Part shown: piece after piece, positions 53,418 through 63,361 of the stretch
How the letters are laid out: every line of letters starts with the position of its first letter
How positions within the stretch are numbered: position 1 is the stretch's first letter
Notes under the pieces: model-generated
The model's database searches: none
Told to the model about the DNA's origin: nothing
Seen by the model: the letters and a program-made list of their open reading frames with translations, nothing else
Position numbers and translations under genes: made by a program
NCBI GenBank assembly: GCA_910589165.1
Contig: CAJUSP010000008.1
Coordinates: forward strand, 53,795-117,794
Origin: an uncultured Adlercreutzia sp.
GTDB taxonomy: Bacteria > Actinomycetota > Coriobacteriia > Coriobacteriales > Eggerthellaceae
DNA length: 64,000 nucleotides
Reading direction: 5' to 3'

Positions 53418-54782
53418 TCAAGCAGTGGACAGCCTCAGCGGCACGAGGGAGCCAATCACGGCGCCTTCGGGCGGGGCCACTTCCAGGTAACTTTCCGTTG
53501 TCGCGCGGTCCGGAGTCTCCACCAGGGCCAGCTCGGTGGCACCGGCGCGGGCGGCTCGGTCGGCGGCGGCCAGCTCGTCGGAGAGGGCACGCAGGCGGGC
53601 GGCACGGGCAGCCTTCACGTCGGGGGCCACCTGGTCGGGGCGGGCGGCAGCCGGGGTACCCTCGCGGCGGGAGTACGGGAAGACGTGGATCTTGCTGAAG
53701 TCGCAGTGGCGCGCGAGCTCGCAGGTGTCTTTGAAATCCTCGTCGGTCTCGCCGGGGAAGCCCACGATGATGTCGGTGGTCAGCGCCACCTCCGGCACCA
53801 TGGCGCGCAGGTAGTCCACCAGCTGGCGGAACTCCTGGGCGTCGTAGGGGCGCGCCATCTCGCGCAGTACCTTCGAGCTGCCGGACTGCAGGGGCAGGTG
53901 CAGGTGGCGGCAGAGGCGCCCCTCCGCCTCGGCGAGCAGGGCGACGAACTCCATGGAGACGTCCATGGGCTCGACCGACCCGATGCGGAAGCGGCAGGGC
54001 GGCTCATCGGGGCCGTGGAAGTCGGCGGTCTCATCCAGCAGGCGGCGGCAGAGGTCGGCCAAATCGCGGCCATCGTCGTCGTAGGAGCCGAGATTGATAC
54101 CCGTGAGCACGATCTCGCGCACACCAGCCCGGGCAAGCGCGACGGCTTCCGCCACCACCTCGTCGGCCGGCCGACTCACCGCCCGGCCCCGGGCCACATG
54201 CACAATACAGTAGGTGCACGCGTTGTCGCACCCGTCCTGCACCTTGATCCCGATGCGGGTACGGCCATCAAGCAGGGGAGGCGGTTCGCAGCCTTGGGCC
54301 CCAGCACCACCAAAGGAGACATCCATCCGGGAAGAATCCAGGGACGCATCCGTAGGGAAAGGGCCATGCCCTTTCCGCTCAAGCACGGTTGATCCACCCG
54401 AACGAAGCGGCAAAGGCATGGCCTTTGCCCTACGGAGGGAATCGGCCTCGAACTGTTCGGCTAGGTAGAGGGCGGCTTCGGCCTTGGGCACCACGGTGAC
54501 GCGCTCGTCCATGGCCTCGTAGGTCGCCCGGTCGATTTCCGTGGCGCAGCCGGTGACGACGACCGCGGCCTGCGCGTTGGCGCCCAGGGCGTGGCGCACG
54601 GCCTTGCGGGTCTTCTTCTCCGCCTCGCCGGTTACCGTGCACGTGTTCACCACGATGAGGTTCGCATCGCCCTCGACCGCAGGCACGCCCCCGCGCTCGA
54701 CGAGCAGCCGCTCGAACCCGTCGGCCTCGACCCGGTTCACCTTGCAGCCGAGGTTCACGACGCAGAAGGAGAAGCTACTCAT
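53418..54782 (-). CDS. mtaB: tRNA t6A37 methylthiotransferase MtaB, with palindromic repeat in its linker
   Basis: Radical SAM methylthiotransferase (454 residues) that turns t6A37 into ms2t6A37. NLGCKVNRVEADGFE, NTCTVTGEAEKKTRKAVR and VVTGCATEID are MtaB-type N-terminal motifs. The radical SAM cluster is in GCDNACTYCIVHVARGR, and a TRAM-like end follows. Between the two domains, residues about 117-145 (AKAMPLPLRSGGSTVLERK...) are encoded by an 82-base palindromic repeat also found between genes, so the linker is an in-frame insertion. ATG 54782 is preferred over 54788 by ribosome-binding-site spacing. It overlaps rsmE by 8 bases. Confidence 0.93.
   Translation of the reverse strand: MSSFSFCVVNLGCKVNRVEADGFERLLVERGGVPAVEGDANLIVVNTCTVTGEAEKKTRKAVRHALGANAQAAVVVTGCATEIDRATYEAMDERVTVVPKAEAALYLAEQFEADSLRRAKAMPLPLRSGGSTVLERKGHGPFPTDASLDSSRMDVSFGGAGAQGCEPPPLLDGRTRIGIKVQDGCDNACTYCIVHVARGRAVSRPADEVVAEAVALARAGVREIVLTGINLGSYDDDGRDLADLCRRLLDETADFHGPDEPPCRFRIGSVEPMDVSMEFVALLAEAEGRLCRHLHLPLQSGSSKVLREMARPYDAQEFRQLVDYLRAMVPEVALTTDIIVGFPGETDEDFKDTCELARHCDFSKIHVFPYSRREGTPAAARPDQVAPDVKAARAARLRALSDELAAADRAARAGATELALVETPDRATTESYLEVAPPEGAVIGSLVPLRLSTA
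54352..54433. repeat. palindromic repeat element, copy B, inside mtaB
   Basis: Arms 54352-54377 and 54408-54433 (26 bases each, 30-base spacer) match copy A at 43259-43343 in length, end sequences (GTAGGG/CCCTAC) and hairpin design (GGAAAGGGC-CAT-GCCCTTTCC, GGCAAAGGC-ATG-GCCTTTGCC). Differences in the stems are compensated on the other side, as expected of a structure under pairing constraint. It is translated as part of MtaB without breaking the frame. Confidence 0.85.
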
Positions 54783-55677
54783 CGCCATTCTCCGGGGCAG
54801 CGAACATCGCGTCGAAGGCTACGGCGGCGAGGGGCGCCTCAGATATGGGCGGCTCCGCCATCTCGGCATCTACCTCCGGCCCGCGCTGCCGGTTCCCCAT
54901 GCCGCCCAGCTCGTAGAGCGCCAGCGCCGGGGCCACGATGCCGGCCGTCTCGGTGCGCAGAATAGAAGGCCCCAGCGTCACGAGCGAGGCACGGGGGTTG
55001 CTGGCCAGCAGCGTGCTCACCTCCGCCTCGGTCAGGCCCCCCTCGGGCCCCACGACCACCGCGATGCGGGCATCGGCCGCCGGTATGAGCGTCTCCGCGA
55101 GCGCCCCCTGGATCGCCTCGTGCAGCGACGCCGTCTGGGGCGCCTCCTCCCAGCACACGAGCACCGCCGTGGCACCGACGAGCGCGCCCGCAGCCTCCTT
55201 CACGCCGACCGGCTCGCCCACTTCGGGAATGCGCGGCTGGCCCGACTGCATGGCGGCGCTCTTCGCGATAGCCCGCCACCGCTCCGTCTTCGCCGCGGCC
55301 TTCTTCCCGTCGAGCTTCACCACGGACCGCGCGCAGGCCAGCGGCACGAAGGCTGAAACCCCCACCTCGGTGGCATGGCGGATGACCGTCTCCATCTTGT
55401 CGCCCTTGGCGAGCCCCTGCAGCAGAATCACCTGCGGCCCGCTTGCGGCCGCCTCCTCGTGGCGCGCGATGCGCACGAGCGGCAGCCCGTCGGCAATGTC
55501 GACGATCTCGCATTCGAAGTAGTCCTGATCGGCATCGATGACGGCGATATGCTCCCCCGCCGCCAGCCGCAGCACCTTCGCATGCCGCGCGTCGTCGGCC
55601 GAAAGCCGCAGCGGAAACACCGCCTCAGCCTCGGCAGCCAGCACCTGGTTATCCAAAAAGAACCTGTGTAGTGACAT
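54775..55677 (-). CDS. rsmE: 16S rRNA m3U1498 methyltransferase RsmE
   Basis: SPOUT-class methyltransferase (300 residues) modifying U1498 of 16S rRNA. MSLHRFFLD at the start (PUA-like domain), HAKVLRLAAGE, LLQGLAKGDKMETVIRHATEVGVS, IAVVVGPEGGLTEAEV (SAM knot) and LGPSILRTETA are family hallmarks. An extra 35-residue acidic C-terminus (GPEVDAEMAEPPIS...) is added. The start is ATG 55677, overlapping nothing and 2 bases after the dnaJ stop. The hrcA-dnaJ-rsmE-mtaB order is conserved. Confidence 0.95.
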   Translation of the reverse strand: MSLHRFFLDNQVLAAEAEAVFPLRLSADDARHAKVLRLAAGEHIAVIDADQDYFECEIVDIADGLPLVRIARHEEAAASGPQVILLQGLAKGDKMETVIRHATEVGVSAFVPLACARSVVKLDGKKAAAKTERWRAIAKSAAMQSGQPRIPEVGEPVGVKEAAGALVGATAVLVCWEEAPQTASLHEAIQGALAETLIPAADARIAVVVGPEGGLTEAEVSTLLASNPRASLVTLGPSILRTETAGIVAPALALYELGGMGNRQRGPEVDAEMAEPPISEAPLAAVAFDAMFAAPENGDE

Positions 55678-55679
55678 GG

Positions 55680-56831
55680 CTATTCGAAAATATCCCTGAG
55701 CTTCTGCAGGGGCGAGCGCTTTTCCTCGTTCACGTCCTCGCCCATCTCGGCGGCCAGTTCTTCCAGAAGCTCGCGCTCGCGCTTCGAGAGCTTCGTGGGC
55801 ACCTCCACGGCCACGTGGGCGAACAAGTCGCCGCGGGCATCGGTCTTCAGCCGCGGCATGCCGGCGCCCTTCACCTTCACGATCTGGTCGTTCTGGCAAC
55901 CTTCGGGAATCTTCACGAGCACCTTCTCGTCCTCGAAGATACCGTCGATCTCGATGTCGGCGCCGAGGGCCGCCTGCACCATGGGCACCACGAGCTTGCA
56001 GTGCAGGTTGTCGCCGTCGCGCTCGAAGAACTCGTCGGGGGCGATGCGCACCGTGACGATGAGGTCGCCGGCCGGCGCACCCTGCATGCCGGCCTCGCCG
56101 AAGTCGTGGATGCGCAGCTGCTGGCCGTCGCGGATGCCAGCGGGGATGTCGATGGACACGCGCTGGCGGTCGGGCACACGGCCCTGGCCCTCGCATTCCG
56201 GGCACGGGTCCTCGATGATGGTACCGGTGCCGTGGCAGTGGGGGCACGTGGTAGCCGACTGCATATCGCCGAGGAAGGTGTGCTGCACGGTGACGATGCG
56301 GCCGGAGCCGTTGCAGTCGGGGCAGGTAACTTCCTTGCCATCAGGCCCGAGGCCGGTACCGCCGCAATCGGGGCACGGCGCCAGGCGGTCGTAGACGATC
56401 TCCTTCTTCTCGCCGGTAGCCGCCTCCTTCAGCGTGATGCGAATGCCCACGCCCATGTCGCGGCCGTCCTTGCGCACCTGGCGCGCGCCGCCGGCCGCAG
56501 CGCCGCCGAAGAAGGTGGAGAAGATGTCGCCCATGCCGCCGAAGCCGCCGCCGAACAGATCCTCGAAGTCGATGCCGACGCCGCCGTAGGGGCCCGCGCC
56601 CCCGGCCGCACCCGGAATGGTGCCGAAGCGGTCGTAGGCGGCCTTCTTCTGCGGGTCGGAGAGCACGTCGTAGGCCTCGTTCAACTCCTTGAACTGGTCT
56701 TCGGCATCGGGCGCCTTGTTCACGTCGGGGTGCAGCTCGCGCGCCTTGTGGCGGAACGCCTTCTTGATATCGGCTTCGGAGGCGTCCCGGGAGACGCCGA
56801 GGATTTCGTAGAGGTCCTTGGATGCGGCCAT
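55680..56831 (-). CDS. dnaJ: chaperone protein DnaJ
   Basis: Type I Hsp40 (383 residues). The J domain (DLYEILGVSRDASEADIKKAFRHKAREL, HPD at HPDVNK) is followed by a Gly/Phe region (GIDFEDLFGGGFGG), four CxxCxGxG zinc repeats (CPDCGGTG, CPDCNGSG, CPHCHGTG, CPECEGQG) and the C-terminal client-binding domains. ATG 56831 is chosen since MAASKDLYEIL is the normal start; the longer frame overlaps hrcA. It follows hrcA after 40 bases, so it is under CIRCE/HrcA control. dnaK and grpE are not in the window. Confidence 0.97.
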   Translation of the reverse strand: MAASKDLYEILGVSRDASEADIKKAFRHKARELHPDVNKAPDAEDQFKELNEAYDVLSDPQKKAAYDRFGTIPGAAGGAGPYGGVGIDFEDLFGGGFGGMGDIFSTFFGGAAAGGARQVRKDGRDMGVGIRITLKEAATGEKKEIVYDRLAPCPDCGGTGLGPDGKEVTCPDCNGSGRIVTVQHTFLGDMQSATTCPHCHGTGTIIEDPCPECEGQGRVPDRQRVSIDIPAGIRDGQQLRIHDFGEAGMQGAPAGDLIVTVRIAPDEFFERDGDNLHCKLVVPMVQAALGADIEIDGIFEDEKVLVKIPEGCQNDQIVKVKGAGMPRLKTDARGDLFAHVAVEVPTKLSKRERELLEELAAEMGEDVNEEKRSPLQKLRDIFE

Positions 56832-56871
56832 GACGGAATATCGTGCCTTTCTTCTTTTCGCTTCGAACGGG

Positions 56872-57882
56872 TTACTCGCCGTGGAGCACGCACTGGGCGG
56901 CGCGCACGGCGCGGATGACATTGCTGTAATTCATGCGCGTGGGGCCGATGACCGCCACCACGCCCTCGGCGTCGCCCCGCCCGTAGGGGCAGGCGACCAC
57001 CGACACGCCGGCCAGCGCCTCGCCGGGGTTCTCGTGCCCGATGCGCACCATGACCGGCCCCTCGCCTTCCACGGTGTCGTCGAAGGTGTGCAACAGCACG
57101 CGGTCGTCCTCGAGCACCTCCATGACCGGCAGCAGCGCCTTGGAATCGCTGAACTCCGGCTGGCGCAGCAGCGAGGAGATGCCCAGGGAATGGGCGCGGG
57201 CGGTGTCGGACTCGCCGAGGCATTCCACCACCTCGTCGATGATGAGCTGCACGAGCGGGTCGCGCAGGGCCTCGATGGTGTCGGCGTCGAGGCTGCGGCG
57301 CACGTCGCGGGCCGTACGGCCGACGAGCACGCGGTTCAGCAGGTTCTGGGCCGCCGCCAGCTCGTCGCAGGTGACCTCGTCGGCGAAGGTGACCGTGCGG
57401 TTGGCCACCTGACCGTCTTCCGCCACCACGATGACGATAGCCTGGTAGTTGGAAAGCGACACCAGCGTGAGCTGCCGGATGCGGCCGGAGAACACCGACG
57501 GCGCCATGACGATGGAGAGGCAGTCGGTGAGCCGCGCGAGCGCCGCTGAAGTCCGATCCATAAGCGCGTCGAGCTCAGTGGCCGAGGCGCGCAGCTCCTC
57601 GACGAGCGAGGGGTGCGGGCGCTCCTCGTCGGCCAGGCCAGAGGACAGCAGCTCGTCCACGAAGGCGCGGTAGCCCGCGTCGGTGGGCATGCGGCCGGCG
57701 GAGGTGTGGGGCTGCTGGATGAAGCCGGCGCCTTCCAGGGCGGACAGGTCGTTGCGCACCGTGGCCGGGCTCACGCCCAGGCGGTGCCGCTCGGTCAGCG
57801 TGCGCGAGCCCACGGGCAGCGCGTACTCGATGTAGTCCTCGATAAGCGCGCGCAGCACGCGCTGTCGCCTCTCAGAAAGCAC
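56872..57882 (-). CDS. hrcA: heat-inducible transcription repressor HrcA
   Basis: HrcA (336 residues) represses chaperone genes by binding CIRCE. The N-terminal winged helix is typical: ERRQRVLRALIEDYIEYALPVGSRTL, GVSPATVRNDLSALE, and FIQQPHTSAGRMPTDAGYRAFVD. The remainder is the GAF-like/dimerisation region with a conserved end (RMNYSNVIRAV). The start is ATG 57882 with an AAGGAGAGG-type site. A CIRCE operator lies 43 bases upstream, so it is autoregulated together with dnaJ. Confidence 0.97.
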   Translation of the reverse strand: MLSERRQRVLRALIEDYIEYALPVGSRTLTERHRLGVSPATVRNDLSALEGAGFIQQPHTSAGRMPTDAGYRAFVDELLSSGLADEERPHPSLVEELRASATELDALMDRTSAALARLTDCLSIVMAPSVFSGRIRQLTLVSLSNYQAIVIVVAEDGQVANRTVTFADEVTCDELAAAQNLLNRVLVGRTARDVRRSLDADTIEALRDPLVQLIIDEVVECLGESDTARAHSLGISSLLRQPEFSDSKALLPVMEVLEDDRVLLHTFDDTVEGEGPVMVRIGHENPGEALAGVSVVACPYGRGDAEGVVAVIGPTRMNYSNVIRAVRAAQCVLHGE

Positions 57883-57924
57883 GAGCCTCTCCTTCCCGTG
57901 GCCGCTACCGTTATTGACGCTATT

Positions 57925-57951
57925 TTAGCAACCAAGGAGCCCGAGTGCTAA
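57925..57951 (-). promoter_or_regulatory. CIRCE operator of hrcA-dnaJ
   Basis: TTAGCAACC-N9-GAGTGCTAA: the right arm is a perfect CIRCE half and the left arm matches seven of nine bases of TTAGCACTC. Spacing is the canonical nine. It is placed just upstream of hrcA. Confidence 0.88.
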
Positions 57952-58002
57952 CTCTCAACGCAAGCGACACAACAACCCAGGCAGAAGGCGAAGGATTGCA
58001 TC

Positions 58003-59118
58003 CTACGGGGCCAGGTCGAGCAGGCGGCCGTAGAGCTCGTTGCCGCAGAGCCAGCCGAGGTCGGTGGGACGCCAGCGGCCGTTCTCGTGCGCGACCAGCC
58101 CGAGGGCGGCTAACTCCTCGAAAGCCCCCGCGACCTCCGGCCCGATAACACCGCGCGCCCGTTCCACCTGGGCGTCTTCCACGCCGCGCGCCATGCGCAT
58201 GGCCAGCATGAGGTCCTCGGCGGCCATCTGGCGCGCGTCCAGATCGTCGATCACCTGCCCGTCCTGCACGCGCATGCGCCGTTCGGCGTTCTGGGTCATG
58301 GTGACGGCGAACCGCCCCAGCCCCAGGTAGGGCGCGCCGGTCCAGTAGGCGGTGTTGTGGCGGCTCTCGAACCCGGGCCGCGCGTAGCTCGCCACCTCGT
58401 AGCGGCAGAAACCCGCGCCTTCAAGCACCTCGCGGGCCGCTTCCATGGCCTCGGCCTCCGCGTCGTCGTCGGGTTCGGGCATCTCCCCGCGCAGAACGGC
58501 GCGGTCAAAGGGGGTGCCAGGCTCGATGGTGAGCGGGTACACCGACACATGGGTCGCGCCGAGTGCCACGGCCTCCTCCACGCTGCGGCGGAACGACTCG
58601 GCGCTCTGCCCGGGAATGCCGCACATAAGGTCCACCGACACGTTCTCGAACCGCGTCTGGGCCGCTGCCACCGCGCGCCGCGCCCCGTCGGCGTCGTGGG
58701 CGCGCCCGAGCACGGCCAGCACCTCGTCATCGAAGGACTGCACGCCGATCGACAGCCGGTTCACCCCGAGCGCCCAGATATCGCGCACCATGGGCTCGGT
58801 GAGGCTTTCCGGGTTCGCCTCCATGGTGCATTCCACCTCGGGCGTCAGGTGCATGGAAAGCGAGAGCGCGTACAGAAGGCTCGAGAGGCGCGACATCCCC
58901 AGGTAGCTCGGCGTGCCGCCGCCAAGGTAGACAGTCTCGAGTGCCCCCAGCTCCCCCTCGCGCGAGGTCCGGCGGATGTCCATCACGAGCGATTCCACGT
59001 ACTCGTCCATAACTGGCGAATCGCGCTCCACCGCACTCGTAGCGAAATCGCAGTACCCGCACCGCCGAACGCAAAACGGAATATGCAAATAAAGCGCCTT
59101 GTAAGGATCATGAGGCAT
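58003..59118 (-). CDS. hemW: radical SAM heme chaperone HemW
   Basis: Radical SAM protein (371 residues) related to oxygen-independent coproporphyrinogen oxidase HemN but of the HemW branch. The cluster motif is IPFCVRRCGYCDF (CxxxCxxC followed by DF, not the CxC of true HemN). ETVYLGGGTPSYL, TMEANPESLT, GVNRLSIGVQSFDD and DLMCGIPGQSAES follow. HemW is thought to deliver heme to respiratory enzymes rather than to make it. Its start overlaps the 3' end of dusB by 11 bases, so the two are coupled. Confidence 0.93.
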   Translation of the reverse strand: MPHDPYKALYLHIPFCVRRCGYCDFATSAVERDSPVMDEYVESLVMDIRRTSREGELGALETVYLGGGTPSYLGMSRLSSLLYALSLSMHLTPEVECTMEANPESLTEPMVRDIWALGVNRLSIGVQSFDDEVLAVLGRAHDADGARRAVAAAQTRFENVSVDLMCGIPGQSAESFRRSVEEAVALGATHVSVYPLTIEPGTPFDRAVLRGEMPEPDDDAEAEAMEAAREVLEGAGFCRYEVASYARPGFESRHNTAYWTGAPYLGLGRFAVTMTQNAERRMRVQDGQVIDDLDARQMAAEDLMLAMRMARGVEDAQVERARGVIGPEVAGAFEELAALGLVAHENGRWRPTDLGWLCGNELYGRLLDLAP

Positions 59119-60082
59119 GGGATCTCGCTATCTCAAGGAGGTCGTCGAAGACGGTGTCGAAGTCTTCTGGGGTGGTGCAGTAGTTGATGCGGCCGCGGGC
59201 GGCGGCGGCGCCGGGGAGGCCGGCCAGGTACCACATGGCGTGCTTGCGCATGCGCACGATGTTGCGTCCCTCGCGCCGGGGCAGCAGCCGCGCGTGGCGG
59301 CGCGCCATGGCGATGCGCTCGTCGATGGTGGGAGCCGCTGGCGCCTCCGCTCCCGCCAGAGCCGCCTGCACGTCGGCGAAGATCCACGGGTTGCCCTCAG
59401 CACCCCGGGCGATCATCACCGCGTCGCAGCCGGTGCGCTCGGCCATGGCCACGGCATCGGCGCCGCAGCGGATGTCGCCGTTGCCCACGACGGGCACCGA
59501 CACCGCCTCGCGCACCCGGGCGATGACGTCCCAGTCGGCCGACCCGCGGTAGAGCTGCTCGGCGAAGCGCCCGTGCACGGCCACGGCATCGGCGCCGGCC
59601 GCCTCCATGGCCCGGGCGAAGGCCGGCGCCGTCTCGTCGCCCTCGGCCCAGCCGCGGCGAAACTTCACCGTCACCGGGCATGCCACGGCTTCCTTCACCG
59701 CGCTCACGATGGCCGCTGCGCTGGCGGGGTCCTTCATGAGCGCCGAGCCGTCCCCCTTCGACACGATCTTGCGGGCGGGACAGCCCATGTTGATGTCCAG
59801 GTAGGCCAGCGTGTCGCCCATCTCCTGCTCGATCCAGGCGGCTTGGGAGGCCATGACCTCGGGCTCGTGGCCGAACAGCTGCACGGCCACCTGATCCTCG
59901 CCCTCGGCTAGGGCAAGCAGGTGCCGCGTCTTCTCGTTGGCGAACGAGAGCCCCTTGGCCGAGACCATCTCGGTGAAGGCCATGTCGGCCCCGGCCTCGC
60001 GGCACAGGGTTCGGAACGCGATGTCGGTCACGCCGGCCATGGGCGCGAGCAGCATGCGGTATTTCCCGAAGAGCCCCTCCAC
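59108..60082 (-). CDS. dusB: tRNA-dihydrouridine synthase (DusB-type)
   Basis: FMN-dependent enzyme (324 residues) that reduces uridines in the tRNA D-loop. Motifs are LAPMAGVTDIAFRTLCREAGAD, YLDINMGCPARKIVSKGDGSALMKD (with the catalytic Cys), VTVKFRRGW, VHGR and NGDIRCGADAVAMAERTGCDAVMIARGAEGNPWIF. The start is GTG 60082, one base after the stop of the 39-residue membrane peptide, so it probably depends on coupled translation. hemW follows with overlap. Confidence 0.94.
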   Translation of the reverse strand: MEGLFGKYRMLLAPMAGVTDIAFRTLCREAGADMAFTEMVSAKGLSFANEKTRHLLALAEGEDQVAVQLFGHEPEVMASQAAWIEQEMGDTLAYLDINMGCPARKIVSKGDGSALMKDPASAAAIVSAVKEAVACPVTVKFRRGWAEGDETAPAFARAMEAAGADAVAVHGRFAEQLYRGSADWDVIARVREAVSVPVVGNGDIRCGADAVAMAERTGCDAVMIARGAEGNPWIFADVQAALAGAEAPAAPTIDERIAMARRHARLLPRREGRNIVRMRKHAMWYLAGLPGAAAARGRINYCTTPEDFDTVFDDLLEIARSHAS

Positions 60083-60083
60083 G

Positions 60084-60203
60084 CTACACCGCCAGGCCGA
60101 AGGTGAACGTGCAGGCCACGGCGAACATCGCCACGATGGAAAGCAGCGCGGCAACGACAAGGGCGCCCAGAAGCACCGTGTAAATCGGGAACGAGCCTCG
60201 CAT
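60084..60203 (-). CDS. 39-residue hydrophobic membrane peptide
   Basis: Short ORF beginning MRGSFPIYTVLLGALVV and ending FGLAV, almost entirely hydrophobic with one Cys, consistent with a single long transmembrane helix. It is packed exactly between two genes: its ATG is 6 bases after the stop of the 61-residue protein and its stop is one base before the dusB GTG, which argues that it is translated. The ribosome-binding site is weak. It is too short for usual gene callers. Function unknown. Confidence 0.6.
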   Translation of the reverse strand: MRGSFPIYTVLLGALVVAALLSIVAMFAVACTFTFGLAV

Positions 60204-60209
60204 GGCGGC

Positions 60210-60395
60210 CTACAGAATCCCGAAGAGAAGCAGCCCCAGCATGGCGAAGAGCCCGATGACGAACAGCAGGCACCCGATGCCGGCGGCCGCCTTCGACGCG
60301 CCGGACATGCCCAGGCGCTCCTGCTCCTCGGCGATCTTCTTCTCGTCGAACGGGTCGTTCAACCAGTCGTATGTTTCCTTGTCGGCCTTGGCCAT
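60210..60395 (-). CDS. 61-residue membrane protein upstream of dusB
   Basis: Small protein with a charged cytoplasmic N-terminal half (MAKADKETYDWLNDPFDEKK, AEEQERLG) and a single C-terminal transmembrane helix (GIGCLLFVIGLFAMLGLLLFGIL). ATG 60395 has AAGGTG six bases upstream; a GTG nine bases earlier is possible. It heads the group with the 39-residue peptide, dusB and hemW. The layout resembles other tiny actinobacterial membrane proteins, but I do not recognise the family. Confidence 0.7.
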   Translation of the reverse strand: MAKADKETYDWLNDPFDEKKIAEEQERLGMSGASKAAAGIGCLLFVIGLFAMLGLLLFGIL

Positions 60396-60475
60396 GCTGC
60401 TCACCTTCGCGGTCGGTTTGTGGCGATCAGTTTACTTGAAGCATCGTGCCCTGTGCGCCCATTTCGCAAGAGGTC

Positions 60476-60481
60476 TATAAT
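60476..60481 (+). promoter_or_regulatory. candidate -10 box of the flavoprotein gene
   Basis: A perfect TATAAT lies 37 bases before the ATG in the divergent gap to the 61-residue protein gene. No convincing -35 element is at the right distance. Confidence 0.35.
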
Positions 60482-60518
60482 CTCCGCGGACACGTTTTGG
60501 CGAGACAGGAGTTGTCAG

Positions 60519-61166
60519 ATGAAAGTACTGCTCATCAACGGAAGTCCCCGCATGAAGGGGAACACGAACCGCGCGCTGGAGGAGGTGGCCCGCACCCTCA
60601 ACGAGGAGGGCGTGGAAACCGAGATCGCCTGGATCACCAACAAGCCCATCCGCGGCTGCATCGCTTGCGGCATCTGCTCGCGCACCGGCGACAATCGCTG
60701 CGTATTCGACGAGGACTGCTGCAACGAGCTCATTCAGAAGGCGGCCGAGGCCGACGGCATCATCGTGGGGACGCCGGTGTACTACGCCGGGGCCTCGGGC
60801 GAGATTCGTAGCCTCATGGACCGCATGTTCTACGCCGGCGGATCGCTGCTGCGCTTCAAGCCGGCGGCTGGTATCGCCGTGGCTCGTCGTGCCGGCACCA
60901 TCGAGGCCGTCGACCAGATCAACAAGTATTTCCAGATCAACTGCATGCCCGTGGTGTCCAGCACCTACTGGGGCCTCAGCTACGGCCGCGAGCCGGGAGA
61001 AACCGCCCGCGACGGCGAGGGCATGCACACCATGCGCACTCTGGGCCGCAACATGTCCTGGCTGCTGAAGAGCCTGGAAGCGGCCCGCGCCGCCGGCATC
61101 AACCCGCCCGAGGTAGAGCCCAAGGCCTGGACCCACGTCGTACGCGAGGACCTGGCTGAGGGGTAG
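60519..61166 (+). CDS. NAD(P)H-dependent FMN reductase / iron-sulfur flavoprotein
   Basis: Flavodoxin-fold protein of 215 residues. LLINGSPRMKGNTNRALEEV is the FMN-phosphate loop, VGTPVYYAGASGEIRSLMDR the second flavin loop, and GCIACGICSRTGDNRCVFDEDC a cysteine group like that of iron-sulfur flavoproteins. Such proteins shuttle electrons or reduce quinones and nitro compounds in anaerobes; the substrate is unknown. The start is ATG 60519 with AGGAG upstream. It is one of the few plus-strand genes here, flanked by divergent and convergent minus-strand genes, so it is probably monocistronic. Confidence 0.9.
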   Translation: MKVLLINGSPRMKGNTNRALEEVARTLNEEGVETEIAWITNKPIRGCIACGICSRTGDNRCVFDEDCCNELIQKAAEADGIIVGTPVYYAGASGEIRSLMDRMFYAGGSLLRFKPAAGIAVARRAGTIEAVDQINKYFQINCMPVVSSTYWGLSYGREPGETARDGEGMHTMRTLGRNMSWLLKSLEAARAAGINPPEVEPKAWTHVVREDLAEG

Positions 61167-61173
61167 AACCAAG

Positions 61174-61199
61174 CGGCAAGGGCGTGGCCCTTGCTCTAC
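61174..61199. repeat. palindromic repeat element, single arm (copy C)
   Basis: A single 26-base unit closely matching the right arms of copies A and B (GGCAAGGGC-GTG-GCCCTTGC with a CTCTAC end). It sits 8 bases past the flavoprotein stop, between converging genes, where its 8-bp hairpin could assist termination. Confidence 0.75.
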
Positions 61200-61225
61200 G
61201 GGGAGGGACCGGAAGGAGCGCTTTC

Positions 61226-63031
<1,806 letters not shown>

Positions 63032-63361
63032 GGGGCCTCTTTCATATGTGTACGTCTCGCGAAGAATTCCACCGCCTCGGCAAAAAACCTTCGCGTCATC
63101 GGACAAACCTTTGGTATTCTATCGCATTGTGTATCCAGCGATACGTACGCGCGGGAATTCCCGCGCCAAATCTGCAGACGTGGCTGCGTAAGAAGATTGC
63201 TATTGCTGGCGGCCGGACGGGGCACTTCCCCGCGGCTGAGAAAGCGGGCAAATCCCGCCGCTTTCCGTCTCGCACGTTGGCCCGCGGGCACATCCCGCTG
63301 CGCGTTCGTGTCGTTGGATACCATGGGAATTTGGAACGACGATACGAAAGGTTTGCATTTC
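63032..63361. other. gene-free divergent region between lepA and rpsT
   Basis: 330 bases without a supported gene. They contain an 18-base perfect palindrome (GCGCGGGAATTCCCGCGC, 63149-63166), a second imperfect stem (AAGCGGG/CCCGC near 63242-63256) in the likely rpsT leader, and AT-rich patches around 63110-63130 where the two promoters could lie. No unambiguous -35/-10 pair is visible. Confidence 0.6.

Noticed and set aside
54775..56247. Longer RsmE from an upstream start
   Set aside because: Residues before MSLHRFFLD are dnaJ in another frame.
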